A stretch of DNA of 64,000 nt from Oceanimonas smirnovii ATCC BAA-899 (GTDB taxonomy: Bacteria > Pseudomonadota > Gammaproteobacteria > Enterobacterales > Aeromonadaceae), in NCBI RefSeq assembly GCF_000381965.1, contig NZ_KB908455.1, forward strand, positions 1 to 64,000, given 5' to 3'. The notes below the pieces were generated by a model. It did no database searches. It was not told the origin of the DNA and worked only from the letters and a program-made list of their open reading frames with translations. The position numbers and the translations under genes are program-made. Positions within the stretch are counted from its first letter, which is position 1; each line of letters opens with the position of its first letter. Shown one piece after another: positions 47,097 through 56,368 of this stretch.

Positions 47097-49016
47097 TTAC
47101 TCCAAATTCATTAAAAATTCATTCAGTGCCGGCAGGCTGCGGGTACGCGGCATGGCCGGCAGACTGGCAATAAAATCGGCCCCGTAGCCACGGTTAACCA
47201 GACGGGCATCGGCAATCACCAGTGCGCCCTTATCATTCACATCACGAATAAGCCGGCCCACGCCTTGTTTCAGGGTGATAATGGCCCTGGGCAGCTGCAC
47301 TCGGGCAAAGCCGTCTTCGCCCCGGCGGCGGCAGTCTTCCAGCCGGGCGCTGAGCAAGGGGTCATCAGGCGCCGCAAAGGGCAGTTTATCGATCACCACG
47401 CACTGCAGTGCCTTGCCGCGCACATCGATGCCTTCCCAGAAACTGCCGGTGGCCACCAGCACGGCACGGCCGTCCTGGCTGAACTGCTCCAGCAGCCGCA
47501 CCTTGTTGTCTTCGCCCTGCATCAATACGGTACGATCCAGCCGGGCCCGCAGCACCTCGGCGACTTCCCGCATCACCTGATAGCTGGTGCACAGAAAAAA
47601 GGTCCCTCCGGGTACCTTTTCCAGGGTATCCAGCAGGGTCTGGGCCAGCATGTGGCCACGACCGGCACCGCTGGTTTCCGGCAAATAGCGCGGCACGCAC
47701 AGCCGCGACTGGCGAGGGTAATCAAAAGGACTGTCCAATTGCAAGGTACGGCATTCGCTGAGGCCGAGATCATGACAAAAGTGCTCAAAGCTGTCACCGA
47801 CCGCCAGGGTGGCCGAGGTAAATATCCAGCTGGTATTTTCCCGGGCAAGCTCGGCAGAAAAGCGCTCGGCCACCGACAAGGGAGTTTTATGCAGGGTAAT
47901 ATGCAGCCGGCTGCAGTCATACCAGAAGGAGTGGCCATTTTCCTCTACCCGGATCAGCGCATCCAGCTCTGTACGCAGACCAATCAAACGCTCAAAGCAC
48001 TGATCCAGCTGCTCTCCCCGCCCCAGCGCCAGCTTCAGTACTTCATGGGTAAAGCCAAGGCTTTCATTCAGTCTGGCCAGCGCCTGAGCCACCGGTGCCC
48101 GGGCCAGTGCCTGTCGCAGCTGGCCACGGCCGGTATCCAGACCAAAGGCCAGCCGAAAGTCCTGGGCACAGCGTTCCAGCTGATCGGCGGCCTTGGACAG
48201 CTGAGCCATATCTTTGGCCTCGGTTTTCTGGGCCAGACGCATATCCTTGGCTAAATCACCAAACTGCCGGCTGGACTGGCTTTTACCAAAATACTGGCCG
48301 GCAATATCAGGCAGCTGATGGGCCTCGTCCAGAATACAGACCTCGGCGTCGGGTATAAGCTGCCCAAAGCCGGTATCACGCACCGCCATATCCGCAAAAA
48401 ACAGATGATGATTCACCACCACCACCTGGGCTTCCATGGCCTTGTTACGGGCCTTGACCAGATAGCAATCCTGATAGTGGGCACAGTCACGGCCGGCACA
48501 GTTGTCGTTGGTGCTGGTAATCAGTCCGAGAATGTCACTGCGCTCAGACAGGCCGGGAATATCCCCCACATCGCCGCTGGTGGTCAGCGGTGCAAAGCGC
48601 CTGACCGTTTGCAGATCCGCCAGTGCCGCCGACGACAGACTGGGCACCGCGTCGCTGAGCCGGCCCAGCCGTTCAATGCACAGATAGTTGGAGCGGCCCT
48701 TGAGCAATGCCACCGGATAGGCGTAATTCAGCGCCTTGATCAGGGTGGGCAGATCCCTGTGATAGAGCTGCTCCTGCAGATTGCGTGAGCCTGTGCTCAC
48801 CACCACCTTTTTGCCGGCAGCCAGCGCCGGTGCCAGATAGGCAAAGGTTTTACCGGTGCCGGTGCCCGCCTCTACCACCAGCGGCACCTTGTCGTTCATG
48901 GCACGGATAACCGCTGCCGACATGTCTACCTGAGCGGCACGGGGAAGAAACCCGTCAATGGCGCTGGCCAGCGGGCCTTGGGGATCAAACAGGGCAAGGG
49001 CGTCGGTGGAGTCCAA
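47097..49016 (-). CDS. yoaA: DinG-family ATP-dependent helicase YoaA
   Basis: Iron-sulfur XPD-like helicase, 639 residues. Walker A is EAGTGTGKTFAYLAPAL; the cluster Cys lie in NDNCAGRDCAHYQDCYL; the Walker B box is DEAH in CILDEAHQLPDIAG; motif VI is GVGRLIRD. YoaA works with the polymerase chi subunit in DNA repair in E. coli. No ATG fits the family N-terminus; a TTG at 49016 with AGGA 11 bases upstream gives nearly the E. coli length. The frame runs on to 49241, but that part overlaps the divergent gene and has no homology. Confidence 0.9.
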   Translation of the reverse strand: MDSTDALALFDPQGPLASAIDGFLPRAAQVDMSAAVIRAMNDKVPLVVEAGTGTGKTFAYLAPALAAGKKVVVSTGSRNLQEQLYHRDLPTLIKALNYAYPVALLKGRSNYLCIERLGRLSDAVPSLSSAALADLQTVRRFAPLTTSGDVGDIPGLSERSDILGLITSTNDNCAGRDCAHYQDCYLVKARNKAMEAQVVVVNHHLFFADMAVRDTGFGQLIPDAEVCILDEAHQLPDIAGQYFGKSQSSRQFGDLAKDMRLAQKTEAKDMAQLSKAADQLERCAQDFRLAFGLDTGRGQLRQALARAPVAQALARLNESLGFTHEVLKLALGRGEQLDQCFERLIGLRTELDALIRVEENGHSFWYDCSRLHITLHKTPLSVAERFSAELARENTSWIFTSATLAVGDSFEHFCHDLGLSECRTLQLDSPFDYPRQSRLCVPRYLPETSGAGRGHMLAQTLLDTLEKVPGGTFFLCTSYQVMREVAEVLRARLDRTVLMQGEDNKVRLLEQFSQDGRAVLVATGSFWEGIDVRGKALQCVVIDKLPFAAPDDPLLSARLEDCRRRGEDGFARVQLPRAIITLKQGVGRLIRDVNDKGALVIADARLVNRGYGADFIASLPAMPRTRSLPALNEFLMNLE

Positions 49017-49155
49017 GGGCTGAAATTTCCTCGCTAAAAAGTGAATGATATCAAAACCCGCTGCAGGGCGGCAGGCACTATTCCGTTTTATTGAACGCCA
49101 TGCGAAACTGAACTCACTTCCCCTTTTTGCATTTCTTTTCTGCTCAGGAGCTTTC

Positions 49156-50973
49156 ATGCCCGACGACGGTAGCCTGTTGCAGGCCAGCGTTATTTTTTTG
49201 CTGACCGCAGTTGTTATGGTTCCTCTTGCCAAACGCCTCAAGCTGGGAGCCGTGCTTGGCTACCTGCTGGGGGGCGTGCTTCTTGGCCCCTCGGTTACCG
49301 GCCTTATCAGTGCACCACAGAGTGTGGCTCAGTTATCAGAACTGGGGGTGGTCATGCTGATGTTTTTAATTGGTCTTGAATTGTCGCCGCGGCGGCTGTG
49401 GGTGATGCGCCGTGCCGTGTTCGGGGCAGGACTGGCACAGGTTGTGTTAACCGGTGTGGTGCTGGCGCTGGGTGCCTGGCTGGTATTTTCCCTGCCCGCC
49501 AACACGGCACTGGTGCTGGGCTTTGGTCTGGCGCTGTCGTCTACCGCCATGGGCCTGCAGCTGCTGGCCGAGCGCAAGGCACTGAACAGCCCTCATGGCC
49601 GCCAGGCCTTTGCCATTTTGCTGTTTCAGGATATTGCTGCCATTCCGCTGATTGCACTGGTGCCGGTGCTGGGAACAGCCCAAAGCACAGACAATAACGG
49701 ACTCTGGCACCTGCTGCAGGTGGTGGTCAGCATTGGGATTGTATTTGTGGGTGGTCGCTATCTGCTGCGTCCGGTATTTCGTATGGTTGCCAAAAGCGGA
49801 CTGCAGGAAGTGTCTACCGCCACAGCCCTGCTGGTGGTAATGGGCACTGCCTGGCTGATGGAGTGGGCCGGTGTGTCCATGGCACTGGGAGCCTTTCTGG
49901 CGGGCCTGCTGCTGGCCGACTCGGAATACCGTCACGAGCTCGAATCCCAGATTGCCCCCTTTGAAGGCCTGCTGCTGGGGCTGTTCTTTATGGGGGTGGG
50001 CATGACCGCGGATTTAAGCCTGTTGCTCAGTCATCCCTGGCAAGTACTGGGGCTGGCCACCCTGCTGCTGGCGCTGAAAAGTCCCTTGCTGACGCTGGTT
50101 GGCCGCACCGTAGGCCGGCTTCATACCCAGGAGGCGCTGCGGCTTGGGCTGCTGCTGGCCGCCGGCGGGGAGTTTGCCTTTGTTCTGTTCAAACTGGCAC
50201 TGCAGCATCAGCTGCTGACCACGGCCCTGTACGATCTGCTGGTGCTTACCATTACCGTCTCCATGGCACTCACCCCTTTGCTGTTGATGGCAGGTGCCCG
50301 CTGGCTGCAACAGGCACCCGCACCCGGCTCGGTACCGCCGGAATATCATCAGCTGCAGGATCATGGCCCCCGGGCGGTCATTGTCGGCATGGGTCGCATG
50401 GGCCAGATAGTCGCGCGCATGCTGCGGGCACAGCGGGTGCCTTTTGTGGCCTTTGACAACGAAGTGGACACCATCAGTTTTACCCGCAGCATCGACAACA
50501 TTCCCATCTATTACGGTGATCCGCTGCGCGCCGGCGTGCTGCGCACTGCCGGTGCCGAGCAGGCCGAGTTTTTTATTGTGGCGACCGACGATCCCGAAAC
50601 CAACTTGCAAATCACCGAGCAGGTGCGCCGGCGTTATCCGCACATGAAGGTTATCGCCCGGGCACGCAATCGCCAGCATGTGCATAAATTATGGGATCTG
50701 GGTGCCCATCCGGTGCGGGAAACCTTTCACTCCAGTATGGAAATGAGCCGGCAGGTGCTGCTCGGACTGGGCCTGAGTGACGAACAGACCGATGCCCGCC
50801 TGCGCCGGTTTCGCCAGCACGATGAAGCCGTACTGATGGAGCAGCATAAGGTCTATGATGATGAGGCGGCGCTGATACAAACGGCCCGGCAGGCCAGGGC
50901 CGAGCTGGAAAACCTGTTTGAATCAGACCGGCTGGAAAGCCGGCCCGGCGTACTGCAGCAGCCCGACGCTTAA
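49156..50973 (+). CDS. CPA2-family cation:proton antiporter with RCK domain (KefB/KefC type)
   Basis: A 605-residue membrane protein with about 12 N-terminal helices (GAVLGYLLGGVLLGPSV; VVMLMFLIGLELSPRRLW; LALSSTAMGLQLL; LLFQDIAAIPLIALVPVLG) and a C-terminal TrkA-N/RCK nucleotide-binding domain (AVIVGMGRMGQIVARML, DNEVDTISFTRSIDNIPIYYGDPLRAGVL). This is the layout of KefB/KefC glutathione-gated potassium efflux systems. No KefF/KefG-like ancillary gene is adjacent. ATG 49156 with CAGGAG upstream; the longer frame to 49045 overlaps the yoaA upstream region. Confidence 0.93.
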   Translation: MPDDGSLLQASVIFLLTAVVMVPLAKRLKLGAVLGYLLGGVLLGPSVTGLISAPQSVAQLSELGVVMLMFLIGLELSPRRLWVMRRAVFGAGLAQVVLTGVVLALGAWLVFSLPANTALVLGFGLALSSTAMGLQLLAERKALNSPHGRQAFAILLFQDIAAIPLIALVPVLGTAQSTDNNGLWHLLQVVVSIGIVFVGGRYLLRPVFRMVAKSGLQEVSTATALLVVMGTAWLMEWAGVSMALGAFLAGLLLADSEYRHELESQIAPFEGLLLGLFFMGVGMTADLSLLLSHPWQVLGLATLLLALKSPLLTLVGRTVGRLHTQEALRLGLLLAAGGEFAFVLFKLALQHQLLTTALYDLLVLTITVSMALTPLLLMAGARWLQQAPAPGSVPPEYHQLQDHGPRAVIVGMGRMGQIVARMLRAQRVPFVAFDNEVDTISFTRSIDNIPIYYGDPLRAGVLRTAGAEQAEFFIVATDDPETNLQITEQVRRRYPHMKVIARARNRQHVHKLWDLGAHPVRETFHSSMEMSRQVLLGLGLSDEQTDARLRRFRQHDEAVLMEQHKVYDDEAALIQTARQARAELENLFESDRLESRPGVLQQPDA

Positions 50974-51701
50974 CCGCCGTGGCCGGTCAGCATATGACCC
51001 ATAATACCTAACAGAAAGCCCAGCACTGCCCCCATGGGCGGTGCCCAGTGGCGTTCCAGCACGGCCTGGGGAGCAATGTCCTGAAAGACCGAATATAAAA
51101 TACCGCCGGCGGCAAACAGCATGATGCCCGACACCAGGGGCGGATTGCCGGCAAACCAGAAATGCCCCGCCAGTGCCGCCAGCGGTCCCAGTAACGACAT
51201 CACCACAAATGACTTGAGTGCCGTGCCCCGGCCATTGCCCGGGCGGGCACTTTCCGACAGCTCCCGGTAGGCATTAAACCCTTCAGGCAGATTCTGCAGC
51301 GCCATCAGTCCCGCCAGCAGCATGGCACCGGTTTTGTTGCCGTAAGCAAAAGCCGCCCCCAGCGCAATGGACTCGGGAATAAAGTCCGACAGCATGGCCG
51401 CCAGCTGGCCGGCCCGGGTTTTAAAATACGCCAGCAGCACATCCAGCAGCATAAAGGCCAGGCCACCGCCGGCAAAGCACAGGGCTGCCGTGCTCAGTTC
51501 CAGCCGCGAGCTGCCTTCCGGCACCAGCACCAGCGCCACCGCCGACAACAGGGCCCCCCCGCCAAAGGCCACCACCGAATGACGAAACTCGCTTTCCAGC
51601 CAGTCGGGATGAATGCGTTCTACCCGCGCCAGCATGGCACCGGCGGGCATGGCCAGCCCCGCCAGCAGCGTAACCAGTACCATTATGATGATATCCAGCA
51701 T
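50970..51701 (-). CDS. ZIP family metal transporter
   Basis: A 243-residue membrane protein with about eight helices. The metal path is marked by DFIPESIALGAAF and ALQNLPEGFNAYREL, where the paired HNxPE-like motifs carry Glu but the usual His is replaced (DFIPE and LQNLPE). The internal loop is short. Zinc or another divalent cation is the expected substrate; direction cannot be told. Its 3' end overlaps the convergent antiporter gene by four bases. ATG at 51701 with AAGGAG upstream. Confidence 0.88.
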   Translation of the reverse strand: MLDIIIMVLVTLLAGLAMPAGAMLARVERIHPDWLESEFRHSVVAFGGGALLSAVALVLVPEGSSRLELSTAALCFAGGGLAFMLLDVLLAYFKTRAGQLAAMLSDFIPESIALGAAFAYGNKTGAMLLAGLMALQNLPEGFNAYRELSESARPGNGRGTALKSFVVMSLLGPLAALAGHFWFAGNPPLVSGIMLFAAGGILYSVFQDIAPQAVLERHWAPPMGAVLGFLLGIMGHMLTGHGG

Positions 51702-51725
51702 AGTGTGCTCCTTGCTAATAAATGG

Positions 51726-54413
51726 TTATACGTCACTCAGCTCATATTCCAGCTGACGTTGCTCCAGCTCGCCGAAGCGCTGCCAGCCGTTTTTACCCGC
51801 CTGTTTGGCGGCATACATGGCCACATCAGCCCGGCGCATCAGCTGATCAGCATCCACACCGTCCCGCGGGTACACCGCCATGCCCAGACTGGCGGAAACC
51901 TGCACGGTGGCACAGCTCAGGGCAACCGGCTCACTGGCCGCCTGCAGCAGACGCGCCAGCACGTCATTACCGTCATCCGGGCCGCTCATTCCTGCCAGCA
52001 CAGCAACAAATTCATCACCGCCCAGCCGGCCCAGGGTGTCATTTTCTCTCAGGCTTTGCTGCATGCGGGCGGCCAGCGTTTTCAGCAGCTCATCACCGGC
52101 ATCGTGGCCATGGGTATCATTAACAGCCTTAAATCCGTCAAGGTCCAGATACACAATGCCCACAGCCCCGCCCTGGCGGCGGCAACCGGCAAGTGCCTGC
52201 TGTATTCTGTCTGCCAGCAGCAGGCGGTTGGGCAGCCCGGTCAGCGCATCGTAATGAGCAATACGCTCCAGCTTTTCCTGCTGATCCAGCAGCGGCGTAA
52301 TATCCGAAAACATAAACACATAGTGCCGGGAACGCCCGCAGTCATCCTGCACCCGGCTTACGCTCAGCATCTGGGCATACTGCTCACCGCTTTTACGCCG
52401 GCTCCATACTTCCCCCTGCCAGTATCCGTGGCTGGCCAGTGCCTGCCAGATATCACGGTAGAACGACTCGGCATGCCGGCCCGAATGCAGCATGCTGCCG
52501 GGCTGGCCAATCATCTCGCGGGAGGAATAACCGGTAATGCGGGTAAAGGCCTGATTCACATCCAGCACCTTATCGTGCTTGTCGGTGATCATAATGGCTT
52601 CCCGGGAATGACTGAATACGCTGGCCGCCAGCCGCAGGTCCAGATCAGCCCGGCGCTCACTGGTAATATCATAAAAGGCCACCACCAGACGGTAGTTGGC
52701 GTGCCCCAGTGGGGTGGCACTGACCTTAAGCCAGCGCACACCACTGTCGGTATGCAGCTCCATAATCACATTATGCACCGGCCGGTTTTCCTGCATGGCA
52801 CGATAACTGGCAAATTCGGTGTTGGGCATTTCACTGCCATCGGGTCGTTGTACCCGCCAGCCGCGCTGCTGATACACCGCATTCAGCATATGGCCCGGAC
52901 GCATGTGCAGCAGCTGCTCGGCACCGCTGTTACAGTGCACAACCCGGCCGCGGTGATCGGTCAGCACTATGCCCATGGGCAAAAACGACACTATGGTGCG
53001 CAGCCGCTCTTCATTGCTGATAATCAGCTCCTGCTGCCGGCGACGCTGAGTAATGTCCTGCAGTGTGCCGGACACACGGGCCCCCGCTCCGTTTGTGACC
53101 AGCCGGCCTTTCACCAGCACCCAGGCATAGCCGCCCCTGCGCCGGCGCATGCGCAGCTCCAGCTCGAGCTGTTCACTGTGGTCCGTCAGCAAGGCGTGAA
53201 TGCGTTCCTTAAGCACAGCCAGATCTGGTGCATAAAAGACGGCCCGCAGACGCTCTGCACTCACAGGACCGGACCAGCCCCGGCGGTATCCTGCCGGATA
53301 AGCACATTGCTCGCTGCAGCTTAAGGTATCCTTGCCGGCCTGCCACTCCCACACGCCAATGCCGGTACCCCAGATCACTTCTTCCAGCTTGCGGCTTTGC
53401 TCACGATAATCTTTACGGCTCTGGCGCACCTGCAGGTGCTTGCGTCCCAGTGCCAGCAAACTCAATGACAATAACAACAGCAAGATGCACACAAATAACA
53501 GCCAGGGGCCATAAAAACGCCACAAGGTCACCAGGCTGGGCTGGCTTTCCACGTCAAAGGGCGGCTGGCGCAAACGACGGGCCAGATTCTCTACCGGCAA
53601 ATAATCGCCGGGGGGTGCAAACCCCTCAATGCCCGCCGCCTGAGCCGCCGGGTGCTGATGCTCCAGTGCCATGAGAGCGCTGGCAATACGGCGAATATGC
53701 ACAGGAGAAACATTGGGCAGGGCCAGAAAGGGCCATTCCGGATAAAGCCGGGTAGACACAGCAAACGGAAAGCCGGGCAGCGCCTGGCGGTTGATCACTT
53801 TCAGCTGAGCCTGCTGCTGGGGCGACAGCCCCTCAAGAATACCGGTACGCACAAAGCCTGCATCTGCAGTGGCGTCTAATACCGCCTCCACCACTCTGCC
53901 GTGAGAGCCCGCCACATCAACCTCAATATCGTTAAGCGTCATATCCGCTTCCAGCAGCTCCAGTGCCTGAGTCTGAAAGCCGCCCAGAAAACGGTAGCCG
54001 GGAATGGCCACGGTTTGCCCGCGCAGATGAGCGAGATGCTGAATATCGCTGCGTTCATTGCGGGTAATAATGACGCCCCCCAGCGCACTGGTAGCGGTGC
54101 CCCGTTCACGGCTGATTTTGGTGGCCAGCACGCCGGTCAGCGCATTCTGGCTGCGCAGCAATAAATAATGACTGGGATTGGTAAACACCAGATCCAGATT
54201 ATTACGGGCCAGCTCCTGCTCGATCTCAGCCTGGGTCAGCACCAGTAATCTGATGGTGACATCGGGTAACTGTTCGCTTAAATAGGCTGCCAGCGGCTGA
54301 TACATTTGCTCCATTACCGGCTTGTCTCGGTAGGCAAATACTCCCATGGTCAGCACTTGCTCAGCACGCAGCGGCAGCGCCAGCATCACACACAACAACA
54401 GTAACCACCTCAT
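51726..54413 (-). CDS. Sensor diguanylate cyclase with periplasmic PhnD-like binding domain and PAS domains
   Basis: An 895-residue membrane sensor. A signal peptide (MRWLLLLCVMLALPLRA) is followed by a PhnD/phosphonate-type periplasmic binding domain (TMGVFAYRDKPVMEQMYQPL; FTNPSHYLLL; VAIPGYRFLGGFQ), one transmembrane helix near residue 310-330, three PAS-like repeats (about 345-710; the third has AIMITDKHDKVLDVNQAF) and a C-terminal GGDEF domain. The active-site GGDEF is intact and an inhibitory RxxD site (REND) lies five residues before it. No EAL domain. It is translationally coupled (ATGA) to the preceding binding-protein gene and probably makes c-di-GMP in response to a periplasmic ligand. 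Confidence 0.92.
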   Translation of the reverse strand: MRWLLLLCVMLALPLRAEQVLTMGVFAYRDKPVMEQMYQPLAAYLSEQLPDVTIRLLVLTQAEIEQELARNNLDLVFTNPSHYLLLRSQNALTGVLATKISRERGTATSALGGVIITRNERSDIQHLAHLRGQTVAIPGYRFLGGFQTQALELLEADMTLNDIEVDVAGSHGRVVEAVLDATADAGFVRTGILEGLSPQQQAQLKVINRQALPGFPFAVSTRLYPEWPFLALPNVSPVHIRRIASALMALEHQHPAAQAAGIEGFAPPGDYLPVENLARRLRQPPFDVESQPSLVTLWRFYGPWLLFVCILLLLLSLSLLALGRKHLQVRQSRKDYREQSRKLEEVIWGTGIGVWEWQAGKDTLSCSEQCAYPAGYRRGWSGPVSAERLRAVFYAPDLAVLKERIHALLTDHSEQLELELRMRRRRGGYAWVLVKGRLVTNGAGARVSGTLQDITQRRRQQELIISNEERLRTIVSFLPMGIVLTDHRGRVVHCNSGAEQLLHMRPGHMLNAVYQQRGWRVQRPDGSEMPNTEFASYRAMQENRPVHNVIMELHTDSGVRWLKVSATPLGHANYRLVVAFYDITSERRADLDLRLAASVFSHSREAIMITDKHDKVLDVNQAFTRITGYSSREMIGQPGSMLHSGRHAESFYRDIWQALASHGYWQGEVWSRRKSGEQYAQMLSVSRVQDDCGRSRHYVFMFSDITPLLDQQEKLERIAHYDALTGLPNRLLLADRIQQALAGCRRQGGAVGIVYLDLDGFKAVNDTHGHDAGDELLKTLAARMQQSLRENDTLGRLGGDEFVAVLAGMSGPDDGNDVLARLLQAASEPVALSCATVQVSASLGMAVYPRDGVDADQLMRRADVAMYAAKQAGKNGWQRFGELEQRQLEYELSDV

Positions 54414-55357
54414 GCCAGCACCTCGGGCAGCCAGCGGGAGCTGAGCAGTTTCTCCTGCACATCGGGCTGTGCCAGCAGACCGTTATTGAGCATAATCTCG
54501 TGCAACTGTTGCCCTGCCAGCGCCAGCCGGCTTGCGCCATGATCAAGATAACGGTGGTTGGCAGCCAGCCCGGGCAGCATGACCCCTGCCAGCGCCTGTT
54601 TCACCTGCTGGGGGCTAATCTGCTGGCGGGCGGCAATGCGATAAAGCGCGTCCTGACGATTGCTGCGTATATGCTCCAGAGCATGAAAATGAGCGGCTAT
54701 CAGCGCTTTTACGGGCTTGAACATCAGGCTGTCGGTGCGTACCGCCAGCACATCAAAAATGGTATCGGGCAGTTCACGGCTGTTGAACAGGTTAACGCCG
54801 CCCAGCTCCAGCAGCCGGCTGGCGGTGGGCTCATAGGTGATAATGGCGTCTACCTTGTGCTGTTGCCAGGCCGCCAGCTGCCCCGCCGGCGGTAACTCTA
54901 CCGTCTGTACCGCCGCGCGCGGCAGTCCGGCCTTATTCAGCACCCGGTTCAGCATTAATGCACCCAGGGCGGTCGACTCCACCCCCAGCCGTTTTCCTTC
55001 AAGTTGTTGCAGGTGCTGAATCTCCGCTCTGGCTACCAGCATATCGGCCCCTGCCGACACATTGAACACCAGCGCAATTTGCAAGGGCAACCCCAGGCTG
55101 CGTGCCACCAGCACTTCATCCAGGGTCAGGCAGGCAGCGTCCAGCTCGCCGTTGCGCAGCCCCGCCAGGGAGTCGGTGGCACTGGTGCCCGATATCAGCT
55201 CTGCGCCAGCGGGCAGCCAGCGCAGATTTTGCGCCAGATATAAGGTTTCGTAGCCAATCCAGGTGTGAATGCCCACCCGCAGTGGCGATACTCCACATCC
55301 GAGCAGCGGCAATGCCGCCAGGCTGGCGAGGCCGGTAAGAAAACGACGGCGTTCCAT
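54410..55357 (-). CDS. NMT1/SsuA-like substrate-binding lipoprotein
   Basis: A 315-residue solute-binding protein. From ATG 55357 the N-terminus MERRRFLTGLASLAALPLLGC has a twin Arg and a lipobox (LLGC, Cys near residue 21). The mature part, LRVGIHTWIGYETLYLAQNL and SATDSLAGLRNGELDAACLTLDEV, matches NMT1/THI5/SsuA-type binding proteins for aliphatic sulfonates, nitrate or pyrimidine precursors. No ABC permease or ATPase gene is next to it; instead it is coupled to a sensor diguanylate cyclase, so its job may be ligand presentation to the sensor rather than transport. The longer frame to 55408 is less likely. Confidence 0.88.
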   Translation of the reverse strand: MERRRFLTGLASLAALPLLGCGVSPLRVGIHTWIGYETLYLAQNLRWLPAGAELISGTSATDSLAGLRNGELDAACLTLDEVLVARSLGLPLQIALVFNVSAGADMLVARAEIQHLQQLEGKRLGVESTALGALMLNRVLNKAGLPRAAVQTVELPPAGQLAAWQQHKVDAIITYEPTASRLLELGGVNLFNSRELPDTIFDVLAVRTDSLMFKPVKALIAAHFHALEHIRSNRQDALYRIAARQQISPQQVKQALAGVMLPGLAANHRYLDHGASRLALAGQQLHEIMLNNGLLAQPDVQEKLLSSRWLPEVLA

Positions 55358-55585
55358 GATAGATAGACCTCTCCTGGCCGGTGAGTGAACGTCCCGGTAC
55401 GGCGTCAAAGCCGGCTAAAGGGAGCTCACCCATCCCTGTGGGCAAATGCACAAATACGTAGTGAATATTCTCGCACAGATTCAAACGGGCAAGAAGTGTT
55501 CAGCACCTCGTGAGGCAACATTGCGCTATTCTCTGTTTACAACAAAACTAAATAGTCAACAGCTGTCGATCTCATGGAGGCTGAG

Positions 55586-56308
55586 ATGTCCAACTCACCC
55601 ACCCCTGCGCAGAATCATCTGCTGTCCGCCTTACCCGACGAAGTCAAGGAGCGCCTGTTTCCCTTTCTCGAGTTGGTGTCGCTGCCATTGGGAAAGGTCT
55701 TGTATGAATCAGGAAGTCAACTGCGTTACGTCTACTTTCCCACCGATGCCATCATTTCGCTGCTCTATGTAATGCAGGACGGCGCATCGGCAGAGATCTC
55801 GGTGGTTGGTAACGAGGGAATCATTGGTATTGCCGTCTTTATGGGGGGCGAAAGTACTCCCAGCCGGGCACTGGTGCAAAGCGCCGGCCACGCCTACCGG
55901 CTGGCCAGCGTGCGACTCAAGGAAGAATTCAATCGTGATGCGACCATGCGGTTGCTGATGCTGCGCTACACCCAGGCACTGATCACCCAGATGGCCCAGA
56001 CGGCAGTATGCAACCGCCATCATTCGGTCGATCAGCAGCTATGCCGCTGGCTGCTGCTGTCTCTGGATCGGTTGCCGGATAACCGCCTGACCATGACCCA
56101 GGAGCTGATAGCCAACATGCTGGGGGTACGCCGGGAAGGGGTCACCATTGCCGCCGGCAAGCTGCAGCAGCTCGGTGTTATCGAGTACCATCGCGGCCAT
56201 ATCACTGTGCTGGACCGCACCAAGCTGGAACAACTCAGCTGCGAATGCTACGCCGTGGTCAAGAAGGAAACCGACCGGCTGCTGGCCATGTCGCCGACCA
56301 GCTCATAA
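55586..56308 (+). CDS. Crp/Fnr family transcriptional regulator
   Basis: A 240-residue regulator with an N-terminal cNMP-binding-like domain (LYESGSQLRYVYFPTDAIISLLY) and a C-terminal winged helix (MTQELIANMLGVRREGVTIAAGKLQQLGVIEYHRGHITVLDR). It lacks the clustered Cys of FNR, so it is not an iron-sulfur sensor. Start ATG 55586 has GGAGG five bases upstream; a second ATG at 55574 contains that site. It is divergent from the binding-protein operon and convergent with the stress-protein cluster, which it may control; that is inference from position. Confidence 0.92.
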   Translation: MSNSPTPAQNHLLSALPDEVKERLFPFLELVSLPLGKVLYESGSQLRYVYFPTDAIISLLYVMQDGASAEISVVGNEGIIGIAVFMGGESTPSRALVQSAGHAYRLASVRLKEEFNRDATMRLLMLRYTQALITQMAQTAVCNRHHSVDQQLCRWLLLSLDRLPDNRLTMTQELIANMLGVRREGVTIAAGKLQQLGVIEYHRGHITVLDRTKLEQLSCECYAVVKKETDRLLAMSPTSS

Positions 56309-56344
56309 AAAAACCGCCGTGCCCCTAACCGGATTGCACGACGG
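56306..56344 (-). terminator. Possible terminator after the BON-domain gene
   Basis: On the minus strand an imperfect stem CCGTCGTGC / GCACGGCGG (one mismatch) with a long loop is followed by seven T. The T run overlaps the end of the convergent regulator gene. Confidence 0.55.
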
Positions 56345-56368
56345 CACCCTGACCAGCGCGTCAGGAGA

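Noticed and set aside
47265..48254. 329-codon plus-strand frame opposite yoaA
   Set aside because: Antisense of helicase motifs; no start context.
48780..49160. SOS (LexA) box near yoaA
   Set aside because: I looked for CTGT-N8-ACAG and found no acceptable match in the upstream region.
51579..53324. 581-codon plus-strand frame opposite the GGDEF gene
   Set aside because: Shadow of the sensor gene; His- and Gln-rich translation without family features.
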